From: WJKG01 sp964627305 | GTDB lineage: Bacteria > Zixibacteria > MSB-5A5 > GN15 > FEB-12 | Length of the DNA stretch: 9,787 nucleotides | Direction of reading: 5' to 3' | Assembly: GCA_964627305.1 (NCBI GenBank) | Contig: CAZVHP010000025.1 | Coordinates: 1-9,787 of the forward strand | Shown here: positions 1 through 5,767 of the stretch, in pieces | Layout of the letters: each line of letters begins with the position of its first letter | Position numbering within the stretch: the stretch's first letter is position 1 | Notes under the pieces: model-generated | Database searches by the model: none | What the model was told of the DNA's origin: nothing | What the model saw: only the letters and a program-made list of their open reading frames with translations | Translations under genes and position numbers: made by a program

Positions 1-51
1 AGCTGACTGTTAATCAGCGGGCCGTTGGTTCGAGTCCAACCGGGGGAGCCA
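1..51 (+). tRNA. tRNA-Asn(GTT), 3' part only (5' end outside window)
   Basis: The sequence begins just before the anticodon stem. Stem GCTGA (2-6) pairs with TCAGC (14-18) around the loop CTGTTAA, giving anticodon GTT at 9-11 (Asn). A 5-nt variable region follows, then the T arm GTTGG-TTCGAGT-CCAAC (24-40), the acceptor 3' strand CGGGGGA (41-47), discriminator G and encoded CCA (49-51). The D arm and the acceptor 5' strand lie outside the window, so acceptor pairing cannot be checked. A tRNA 3' end directly next to a recombinase module is a classic integration locus. Confidence 0.93.
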
Positions 52-58
52 AAATCAT

Positions 59-85
59 AACCGCCAACTCTGGCGGTTTTTGTTT
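59..85 (+). terminator. Rho-independent terminator after tRNA-Asn
   Basis: A perfect 8-bp stem AACCGCCA (59-66) / TGGCGGTT (71-78) with the 4-nt loop ACTC is followed by TTTGTTT. It lies 7 nt beyond the tRNA CCA end, as expected for the tRNA transcript terminator. Confidence 0.85.
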
Positions 86-93
86 AACGCGAA

Positions 94-125
94 ACCCCGA
101 CAGGATGACCGGTCGGGGCTTTCTC
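94..125 (+). terminator. Second hairpin terminator
   Basis: Stem CCCCGAC (95-101) pairs with GTCGGGG (112-118) across a 10-nt loop and is followed by CTTTCTCGTTT. It is the second of two tandem terminator-like hairpins, and would separate the tRNA unit from the recombinase operon downstream. Confidence 0.65.
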
Positions 126-434
126 GTTTCTGCTTAAGTCGTGCGGGGTTACGCTATCCGGTACATCTTCCCTGATTCTCCGTTCCGAAACGTTCCCTCC
201 GGGGTAAGAAACAAACCGGACCGATTGCGTTCGATGCCCGCACATATCCTCTCCCAATTCTCCGTTTCTCCATTTCCAGATTCCCGCTGGTTAACAGGTC
301 GATGGCCTTAGGCGCACCCGCCTCGACGGTTCTCGAACACTTCCGGTATGTATCTGTCGCATGCCGGATCAACAGTCGACCCGGCAAGACTTGGATAACC
401 ATACAGCGGGATGGTCGTGTACGTCCGCTGTAAC
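126..434. other. Intergenic region upstream of the recombinase operon; possible attachment/promoter region
   Basis: About 310 bases without a convincing gene. A promoter for the recombinase operon should lie here, but I find no good -35/-10 pair. It holds an inverted 14-of-15 match to the tRNA-Asn anticodon arm at 283-297 (reported as a finding). It also has a near-palindromic CGTTCCGAAACG at 181-192. Open frames on the minus strand here have no recognisable start signal or family and are not called. Confidence 0.4.
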
Positions 435-444
435 GGAGGAATAC

Positions 445-672
445 GTGGATATCGATAGTCACCTGCCAACGGAACCCCACGAAGTCGCAACGGAGATCGC
501 TTCGATCCTGGCCGGAGGTTGTTTCAGATATCTAAAGTCGAGACGCATATCGGTGTCGTCCGAGGACTCAGCGAACGCGGCCGATGTAGCGCAAGTCAAA
601 GAATCTGAGCCGGTTACGGAGAATCGCCTTGATAGTTCGGACCGCCGAAGCCTTCATTCAGAGGCAACTTAA
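445..672 (+). CDS. Small conserved protein of the recombinase operon (75 aa, GTG start)
   Basis: A 75-residue protein that I cannot assign to a named domain. The GTG at 445 is preferred because GGAGGA (435-440) lies 4 nt upstream; an in-frame ATG at 361 has no such site and would add 28 low-complexity residues. The N-terminal half (residues 1-32, with the motifs SHLP, EPHEVAxEIASILAGG and a basic KSRR end) looks conserved and helical. The remainder is polar, Ser/Asp/Glu-rich and probably disordered. From memory, short proteins with this EPHEV...ILAGG motif often precede DUF2924 and serine recombinase genes. There is no membrane segment or signal peptide. The stop codon lies 25 nt before the DUF2924 start, so the two are probably co-transcribed. 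It may be an accessory factor for the recombinase, but nothing in the sequence proves that. Confidence 0.65.
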   Translation: MDIDSHLPTEPHEVATEIASILAGGCFRYLKSRRISVSSEDSANAADVAQVKESEPVTENRLDSSDRRSLHSEAT

Positions 673-697
673 CGCTTCGAAGAATGGAGGTTTGAGT

Positions 698-1243
698 ATG
701 AACACAGAGACTTTCAAGGAGGTCCAGGAATTAGGCAGGATGACTGTTGGGGAGCTAAGAGAGAAGTACCTCGACGTATTCGGTGAGGAGACACGATCCT
801 ACCACCGGGAGTACCTGCGCAAACGTATCGCCTGGCGACTGCAGTCCCTATCGGAAGGCGACCTATCCGAACGGGCACGTCGCCGAGCTGAAGAATTAGC
901 CAATGACTCCGACCTGAGAATCCGCACTCCCCGCGATCCATACAAGTACGGATCAGCCGAGATGCGCAACCGGACCGTAGGCGGACGACTTAGCCCCTCC
1001 CGAGATTCCCGATTGCCATTACCGGGCACGCTCCTCGTGCGCGAGTTCAAGGATAAGACCGTTGTCGTCAAAGTCCTCGACGAGGGATTCGAGTACGAAG
1101 ATCGTCGCTTCAAGTCGCTCAGTGCTATTGCGCGCGAGGTGACAGGGAACAGATGGAACGGTTTCGTTTTCTTTGGGCTCAATGGAAGCAAGGCACATGA
1201 TAGCGGACGCCAGGCAGCCGAGAGGAGGGACGAACTCGAATGA
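698..1243 (+). CDS. DUF2924 domain protein (recombinase-associated)
   Basis: A 181-residue protein. ATG at 698 is chosen because TGGAGG (685-690) lies 7 nt upstream; an in-frame TTG at 629 would overlap the previous gene. The N-terminal 65 residues are charged and helical, including a Glu/Arg-rich stretch (YHREYLRKRIAWRLQ). The C-terminal region, about residues 106-165, is the recognisable DUF2924 core: LPLPGT, LVREFKDKT, VLDEGFEYEDRRFKSLSAIA, then a RWNGFVFFGL-type ending. DUF2924 genes are habitually found directly before large serine recombinase genes in element integration modules. Their biochemical role is not established to my knowledge. The stop overlaps the recombinase ATG by 4 nt, so translation is probably coupled. 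A DNA-binding accessory role, such as a directionality factor, is inference only. Confidence 0.88.
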   Translation: MNTETFKEVQELGRMTVGELREKYLDVFGEETRSYHREYLRKRIAWRLQSLSEGDLSERARRRAEELANDSDLRIRTPRDPYKYGSAEMRNRTVGGRLSPSRDSRLPLPGTLLVREFKDKTVVVKVLDEGFEYEDRRFKSLSAIAREVTGNRWNGFVFFGLNGSKAHDSGRQAAERRDELE

Positions 1244-2847
1244 GAACCGAAAGTCAGGCTTACTCACCGCCAGGAAGCATAAGCCCGGGCAACAATGGGA
1301 CTGTCCGCTGCGCAATCTATACCCGTAAGTCCACAGACGAAGGGCTTGACCAGGAGTTCAACAGCCTCGACGCCCAGCGGGAATCGGCCGAATCGTTCAT
1401 CAAGAGCCAGCAGCATGAAGGTTGGGTCTGTCAACCCGATGCTTACAATGACGGTGGTTTCACCGGCGGCAACATGGAACGCCCGGCGCTCAAGCGACTC
1501 ATCTCCGACATCGAGAGAGGAGAGATCGATTGTGTAGTGGTCTACAAAGTGGATCGTCTAAGTCGCTCGCTCCTCGACTTCTCTCGGATCATGGGGCTTT
1601 TCGACAAGCACGGCGTGAGTTTCGTCTCGGTCACCCAGCAGTTCAACACGACCAGTTCCATGGGGCGGCTCACCCTGAACATCCTTCTGTCCTTCGCGCA
1701 GTTCGAGCGTGAGATTATTTCCGAGCGCACGCGTGACAAGATATCGGCAGCAAGACGGAAGGGCAAATGGACCGGTGGGATGCCGGTGTTGGGTTATGAT
1801 GTTGATTCACGAGCTGGTCGACTAGTGATCAACCCTGAGGAAGCTGAACGGGTTCGTGCGATTTTCGACTTGTATCTCGAGCACGAAAGGCTGCTCACGG
1901 TGGTGCAGGAGCTCAATCGACGTGATTGGCGCACGAAGCACTGGATTACCAAGAAAGGACATGAGCGTGGAGGCAAGCCGTTCACCAAGAATGGCCTCTT
2001 CCGTCTGCTCACAAATGTCGTCTATACCGGAAAGGTAAGATACAAGGATTCGGTTTATCCCGGAGAACACGAACAGATCATCAGCGAGGACCGGTGGCAA
2101 CAAGCCCGGGACCTGTTGCGGAAGAACGCTCGCAGCGGCGGGGCGGAAATGCCCAGCAAGCACGGAGCAATTCTGAGAGGGCTGCTCTATTGCATCCCCT
2201 GTGGTACCGCCATGATGCACACCTACACCGCCAAGGGAAGCCGACGCTACCGCTATTACGTCTGCCTCAATGCCCAGCAGCGAGGGTGGTCGGCATGCCC
2301 CACCAAATCTATCAACGCCCACGACATCGAGTCATTCATCGTTGAGCATATTCATGGGATCGGCTCAAACCAGGAGATTATCGCAGAGACGGTGAAGCGG
2401 GTCCGGGCAAAGACGGAAAACCGTCTGGCAGACCTGAACCGAGAACGACTCATCCAGAAGAAACAACTTAGGCGTCTACATCTAAGGTTGCGGAAGCTCA
2501 TCGGGGAACCAGCAAGCATTTCAGTCGATAGCCCCAAAATCGATCAACTGGCTGATCTCCAGGACCAGATTCGTAGCGCCGAACAGCGTATGACCGAGAT
2601 CGAAGAGGAGATCATCACACTGCAGAGGGAAGCGGTAGACGAAGACGACATAGCACGGTCCCTGTCGGCCTTCAAGCCAATTTGGGAATCACTGAACTCT
2701 CGGGAGCAATCTCGGATCATCAAGCTTCTTATCGAACGGATCGGGTATGACGGCAGAGATGGTAGTGTGAAGGTAACTTTCCGGTCGCTCGGCATCAAGG
2801 CACTTTGCGAAAGAAAAGACCAATCTAACGTGGCGGAATCACGATGA
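1240..2847 (+). CDS. Large serine recombinase (site-specific integrase)
   Basis: A 535-residue DNA recombinase expected to catalyse integration and excision through a 5'-phosphoserine intermediate. The N-terminal resolvase domain (about residues 22-170) starts with AIYTRKS, placing the nucleophile at Ser31, and continues with the SLDAQRES block and the arginine-rich VDRLSRSLLDFSRIM segment. A recombinase DNA-binding domain follows (about 180-300, with the typical GYDVD, ERVRAIFDLYLE and NVVYTGKV blocks). Next is a zinc ribbon (about 315-360) with C-x2-C (CIPC) and C-x10-C, and then a long coiled coil (about 385-470), which in this family mediates synapsis control. The length is normal for the class. 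The ATG overlaps the DUF2924 stop (ATGA) and the stop overlaps the next gene in the same way. No frameshift or missing catalytic residue is seen, so it should be active. Confidence 0.96.
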   Translation: MRTESQAYSPPGSISPGNNGTVRCAIYTRKSTDEGLDQEFNSLDAQRESAESFIKSQQHEGWVCQPDAYNDGGFTGGNMERPALKRLISDIERGEIDCVVVYKVDRLSRSLLDFSRIMGLFDKHGVSFVSVTQQFNTTSSMGRLTLNILLSFAQFEREIISERTRDKISAARRKGKWTGGMPVLGYDVDSRAGRLVINPEEAERVRAIFDLYLEHERLLTVVQELNRRDWRTKHWITKKGHERGGKPFTKNGLFRLLTNVVYTGKVRYKDSVYPGEHEQIISEDRWQQARDLLRKNARSGGAEMPSKHGAILRGLLYCIPCGTAMMHTYTAKGSRRYRYYVCLNAQQRGWSACPTKSINAHDIESFIVEHIHGIGSNQEIIAETVKRVRAKTENRLADLNRERLIQKKQLRRLHLRLRKLIGEPASISVDSPKIDQLADLQDQIRSAEQRMTEIEEEIITLQREAVDEDDIARSLSAFKPIWESLNSREQSRIIKLLIERIGYDGRDGSVKVTFRSLGIKALCERKDQSNVAESR

Positions 2848-3293
2848 AACATAATGACCTGACAGAAGATGATTCTGGTTCCAGCGCCTTGGAAGTGACT
2901 TGGACCTTCCGACCCAAGAGGGGGAACCAGTCCAGGGTGAAACGCATATTGGAGCCTGATTCTGAAAGGCGGAACGTCGAGGCTGGCAATGTGCCGCGCC
3001 TCTCACGATTGATGGCACTGGCGATTCGGTTCGCGGGCCTAATCCGAACCAACGAGGTAAGTGACTATGCCGACCTCGCTCGCTTGGGTTACGTGACGCG
3101 CGCTCGCATCACACAGATCATGAGCCTCTTGAATCTCGCTCCGGACATCCAAGAGCAAATCCTGTTTCTTCCCCGCACTACCACAGGCCGTGATCCGATT
3201 AAGGAAAGAGATGTCCGCCCCATCGCCGCCGTCCCCCACTGGCACCGCCAGCGCAAGATGTGGGAAAAGCTGGTCAGAGACCTGACGAGTTGA
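2844..3293 (+). CDS. Small helix-turn-helix protein of the recombinase operon (ParB/KorB-like HTH)
   Basis: A 149-residue protein whose ATG overlaps the recombinase stop by 4 nt. The first 50 residues are polar and basic. From about residue 51 the sequence is conserved-looking: VPRLSRLMALAIRF, then DYADLARLGYVTRARITQIM (about residues 74-93), which reads as a helix-turn-helix of the type seen in the middle domain of ParB/KorB proteins. NLAPDIQEQILFLP and a RDPIKERDVRPIAAVPHW motif follow. From memory, small proteins of this design regularly follow DUF2924-linked serine recombinases. A DNA-binding role near the att site, or in regulating the operon, is reasonable but unproven. There is no ParB nucleotide-binding domain, so it is not a partition protein by itself. 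It is the last gene of the integration operon. Confidence 0.82.
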   Translation: MKHNDLTEDDSGSSALEVTWTFRPKRGNQSRVKRILEPDSERRNVEAGNVPRLSRLMALAIRFAGLIRTNEVSDYADLARLGYVTRARITQIMSLLNLAPDIQEQILFLPRTTTGRDPIKERDVRPIAAVPHWHRQRKMWEKLVRDLTS

Positions 3294-3300
3294 AGGTGAC

Positions 3301-3323
3301 GATCTCGTTTTCGAGTCTTTGTT
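3301..3323 (+). terminator. Weak candidate terminator after the integration operon
   Basis: A short stem CTCG-TTTT-CGAG (3304-3315), extendable with a bulge to GATCTCG/CGAGTC, is followed by TTTGTT. It sits 8 nt after the HTH gene stop. The stem is short, so termination here is uncertain. Confidence 0.3.
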
Positions 3324-3410
3324 CAGCGACCTTTCCCCATCCGCTAGCAGCCTTGTTCTCTCCGCGCATTCTGTAAGATCAATATCTCTGGTTTGATATA
3401 CATTTTTCTA

Positions 3411-3439
3411 TTGCCCTGATATCTATCAGGGCTTATAAT
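3411..3439 (+). promoter_or_regulatory. Sigma-70-type promoter of the LexA-like operon
   Basis: A -35 element TTGCCC (3411-3416) and a perfect consensus -10 TATAAT (3434-3439) are separated by exactly 17 bp. Transcription would start near 3446, giving a leader of roughly 67 nt before the first gene. The local sequence is much more AT-rich than its surroundings. The spacer is occupied by an inverted repeat (next entry), so the promoter is built to be repressed. Confidence 0.75.
3413..3432. promoter_or_regulatory. Perfect inverted-repeat operator inside the promoter
   Basis: GCCCTGATA (3413-3421), TC, TATCAGGGC (3424-3432): a perfect 9-bp inverted repeat with a 2-bp centre. It overlaps the -35 element and ends 1 bp before the -10 box, so a bound dimer would block RNA polymerase. 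The likely ligand is the LexA-like repressor encoded second in this operon. The site does not match the E. coli CTGT-N8-ACAG or the alphaproteobacterial GTTC-N7-GTTC LexA box. Assignment to this repressor is inference from location. Confidence 0.65.
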
Positions 3440-3512
3440 AATCTCTTGTGTAGATTGGCCGCGGCATGCGCCTACGGTAGACCGTGGTTCGATCTGCTAG
3501 TGGAGAATGAAA

Positions 3513-3980
3513 ATGTCGTTTAGAAGTTCAGCGTCATTCGGCAAACGCCAAGAGTTCGTTGCTATCGCAGAGTTACTGCGTCGTGGTTTTGACGTTTACC
3601 TCACACTGGTGGATGACCAGCAGATTGATTGCGTAGTTCGCAAGGAAGTGGATGGCAATCCGGTATACCTGGATATCCAGATCAAGGCGCGTTCGAAAGA
3701 CTGCAATCCAAGAAATGCGGGAACGTTCGCTGCCATGGAAGTCCGCAACCCGAGGTTGAACTTTTTCTTCATCTTCTATTCAGAGCAAGCTGATCACTAC
3801 TGGGTCGTCCCCTCACTCAATCTGGTCGAGGAGGCAAATATGAACAAGACTGGGAAAAACGCGGGGAAGTATCGAATAATGTTCACCAATGTCAGCCGGA
3901 AAACGGGGCAGGTTACACCTCGGCCTCGCTTTGAAAAGTACCAGGACAATTTCAACCTTCTAAGGGATTACGAAGGGTGA
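3513..3980 (+). CDS. Small PD-(D/E)XK-like nuclease-fold protein (155 aa)
   Basis: First gene of the LexA-like operon. ATG 3513 is preferred over ATG 3507 because TGGAG (3501-3505) is 7 nt from the former and only 1 nt from the latter. The N-terminal 60 residues fit a compact PD-(D/E)XK core: a glutamate-bearing helix (KRQEFVAIAELLRRG, Glu14/Glu20), a beta hairpin with QIDCVV (Asp39) and YLDIQIKARS giving Gln56-x-Lys58. The D...QxK variant of the motif occurs in several restriction-type and DUF4365-like nucleases. The rest (aromatic FFFIFYSE, then WVVPSLNLVEEAN) also follows the pattern of that superfamily, where a short VP-strand follows the core. No separate DNA-binding domain is present. 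It may be a nuclease or an inactive DNA-recognition subunit. The stop (3978-3980) lies 5 nt before the LexA-like ATG. Confidence 0.62.
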   Translation: MSFRSSASFGKRQEFVAIAELLRRGFDVYLTLVDDQQIDCVVRKEVDGNPVYLDIQIKARSKDCNPRNAGTFAAMEVRNPRLNFFFIFYSEQADHYWVVPSLNLVEEANMNKTGKNAGKYRIMFTNVSRKTGQVTPRPRFEKYQDNFNLLRDYEG

Positions 3981-3985
3981 CTCGC

Positions 3986-4633
3986 ATGATTCGCAGACCC
4001 AGGGGCAGACGCCCCACACAGGAGATAACTGGCCCCCAGCGCCGGACATTGCAGAGACTCCAACGGTTCATTGAACAAAGAGGATTCCCCCCAACGATCC
4101 AGGAACTTGCGGACATCCTTGGGATATCGCACGCAAGCGCCCACGACCAAGTGAACCAGCTAGTGCGGAAAGGTTATCTAAGGCGGGAACCACGTAAGGC
4201 GCGGGGGCTTGCTGTCATCTGCGAACCAGAAGATGAAACGTCTAACTTACTGTCGGTGCCAGTTGTCGGCCAAGTGGCAGCAGGGCAGCCCTTATTCGCC
4301 GAGGAGAACATTGTCGGCGAGATCTTCGTCGAAGACAGGATCGCAAGGTCGGGGCGTTGTTTTGCCCTGGAAATAGCTGGTGACAGTATGGTTGGCGCTG
4401 GCATAAACAACCAGGACTTCGTAGTGGTCCGTCAGCAGCCAGTTGCTGAGAGCGGGGATATCGTGGTGGCCTTGCTTGGCGACGAGGCAACAGTAAAACG
4501 GCTCTACATCCGTGACGAGATCATTGAACTTAGGCCGGAAAATCCGAAACTTCGACCGATCTCTGTCGGGCCCGAAAACGAGCTGCGAATTCTCGGGAAA
4601 GTCGTCGCCGTAAGAAATCCAAGGGGAAGGTAA
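3986..4633 (+). CDS. LexA-like self-cleaving transcriptional repressor
   Basis: A 215-residue protein with the full LexA architecture. The N-terminal winged helix (about residues 15-78) contains GPQRRTLQRLQRFIEQRGFPPTI-type sequence and the recognition helix region GISHASAHDQVNQLVRKGYL. The C-terminal S24 peptidase domain (about 90-210) has the cleavage site Ala99-Gly100 (VAAGQP), the nucleophile Ser134 in GDSM and the general base Lys171 in ATVKR. All catalytic parts are intact, so RecA-stimulated self-cleavage is expected after DNA damage. ATG 3986 follows GAAGGG at 8 nt; a GTG at 3977, overlapping the previous stop, is an alternative adding 3 residues. It could be the host LexA, but its place in an operon with cargo genes and an operator in the promoter points to an element-borne, self-repressing SOS-type regulator. 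Confidence 0.9.
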   Translation: MIRRPRGRRPTQEITGPQRRTLQRLQRFIEQRGFPPTIQELADILGISHASAHDQVNQLVRKGYLRREPRKARGLAVICEPEDETSNLLSVPVVGQVAAGQPLFAEENIVGEIFVEDRIARSGRCFALEIAGDSMVGAGINNQDFVVVRQQPVAESGDIVVALLGDEATVKRLYIRDEIIELRPENPKLRPISVGPENELRILGKVVAVRNPRGR

Positions 4634-4639
4634 TAGAGA

Positions 4640-5767
4640 ATGGGGAAGCTCAAGCATCGTACGTTCAATGCGGATAGATTCCTAGACAAGTTCCAGGGAC
4701 AAGAAGACATTCTTCGCAGTTTTGTAAGCCTCTGGGATGGTCGACTGGGGCTTGACGTAGCATCGCTTGATGTTCCCCTCTTCAAAGATTTCCTCGTCAA
4801 CGGAGACGGCGATGGCAAGGATGACTTGTTGGAGGGGCTCTATCAGGCTTACGATCTCTGCACAGAAAGAGGCCACGAGGATTTAGTCGCGGCATGCAGT
4901 GACTACGGATACAAGCCTGACGGTAATGGAGAACTACCTGTCGAATGCCTGAGCTTGAAAGTAAGGACGGAGAACGACGATGCATTCACGTTGGCTTATG
5001 ATCGACACACTCTCTGGCGGGCAGAACGATTCACCATCTTTCGTGGCAAGTCAGCGGCGGCGATTATTGATATCAACGATGCTTCCACGGCTTTTCAAGC
5101 CAAACTCGCGGAGGCTTTCAAAGACCACAAGAACAGCGACCGTGTTCTCATCCGGCACTATCAGGAGGGTGCGTACACTAACTTCATCATATACCACGAG
5201 AAGCGCACCAAGGCGGAGCTGATTTTCAAAGGAACCCGCACGAGGCTGAAAGTGTCGCCGACCATCCTGCGTCCAGCGCAGCAAGACTTCATCAGCTATA
5301 ACAATCATACCGGGCAGGTAGAAATCGAAGCCAGCTTTGAGAAGGAGGAGACCATGCTGCGCAAGGTGTTTGCGGAGTGTTGCCTCAGGGACAGTGACTT
5401 CTTCGACTCACCTGGATCGGCGGATCGGCTCAATCTCGCCAGGATAGCGGAGGAAGACTTCGATATGCCGGTTGACGAGGATCACTCAGCCTTCCTCGCA
5501 GAGCTTCATTTCAGCCTGAAACAAGTGCACGGTCCCTCCTTTATGGTTCGGTCGAAGAACGTGCTGGAGACTCTAGACAAGAACTATCTCCGCAAGCGCT
5601 TGGCAGGCGGTACAATCCGGCGAGTCGTGTTCAAGATTATGTTCCCGGACGATCAGCGAGGAAAACGCATCGAACTTTCCGGCACCAACAAGATCAAGTT
5701 CAAGCGGGCCACGCATGCCGAAGATGTATTCCGCTATCTGAGAAACTGGGGGATCGTCATTGACTGA
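4640..5767 (+). CDS. Uncharacterised 375-aa protein of the LexA-like operon
   Basis: I do not recognise a named domain. ATG 4640 lies 6 nt after the LexA-like stop with GGAAGG (4625-4630) upstream. The protein is soluble, acidic and mixed alpha/beta, with no signal peptide, membrane segment or obvious nucleotide-binding loop. Residues 1-95 are helical and acidic (FQGQEDILRSFVSLW, then a Gly/Asp-rich NGDGDGKDD at about 54-62). The middle (about 165-260) alternates short strands and helices, including RHYQEGAYTNFIIYHEKR, the stretch RPAQQDFISYNNHTGQVEI and a helix with two adjacent cysteines (AECCLRD). The C-terminus (about 325-375) has RRVVFKIMFPDD, a basic NKIKFKRATH stretch and a final short helix. 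From memory this layout recurs in unnamed proteins encoded next to homologues of the following gene. Its 3' end overlaps that gene by 8 nt, suggesting two subunits made together. Confidence 0.75.
   Translation: MGKLKHRTFNADRFLDKFQGQEDILRSFVSLWDGRLGLDVASLDVPLFKDFLVNGDGDGKDDLLEGLYQAYDLCTERGHEDLVAACSDYGYKPDGNGELPVECLSLKVRTENDDAFTLAYDRHTLWRAERFTIFRGKSAAAIIDINDASTAFQAKLAEAFKDHKNSDRVLIRHYQEGAYTNFIIYHEKRTKAELIFKGTRTRLKVSPTILRPAQQDFISYNNHTGQVEIEASFEKEETMLRKVFAECCLRDSDFFDSPGSADRLNLARIAEEDFDMPVDEDHSAFLAELHFSLKQVHGPSFMVRSKNVLETLDKNYLRKRLAGGTIRRVVFKIMFPDDQRGKRIELSGTNKIKFKRATHAEDVFRYLRNWGIVID

Noticed and set aside
182..195. GTTC-CGAAAC-GTTC resembling an alphaproteobacterial LexA box
   Set aside because: The spacing is 6 bp, not the 7 bp of GTTC-N7-GTTC, and no clear promoter lies next to it.
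154..480. Minus-strand open frame of 108 codons opposite the recombinase operon leader
   Set aside because: No Shine-Dalgarno, no recognisable domain, biased Arg/Pro composition, and it overlaps the start of the better supported gene at 445.
629..697. Upstream TTG start for the DUF2924 gene
   Set aside because: It would overlap the preceding gene by 44 nt and has no ribosome site, while ATG 698 has TGGAGG at 7 nt.
799..1315. Minus-strand open frames across the DUF2924 and recombinase genes
   Set aside because: They are antisense to strongly recognisable genes, with Ser/Arg-rich translations typical of shadow frames.
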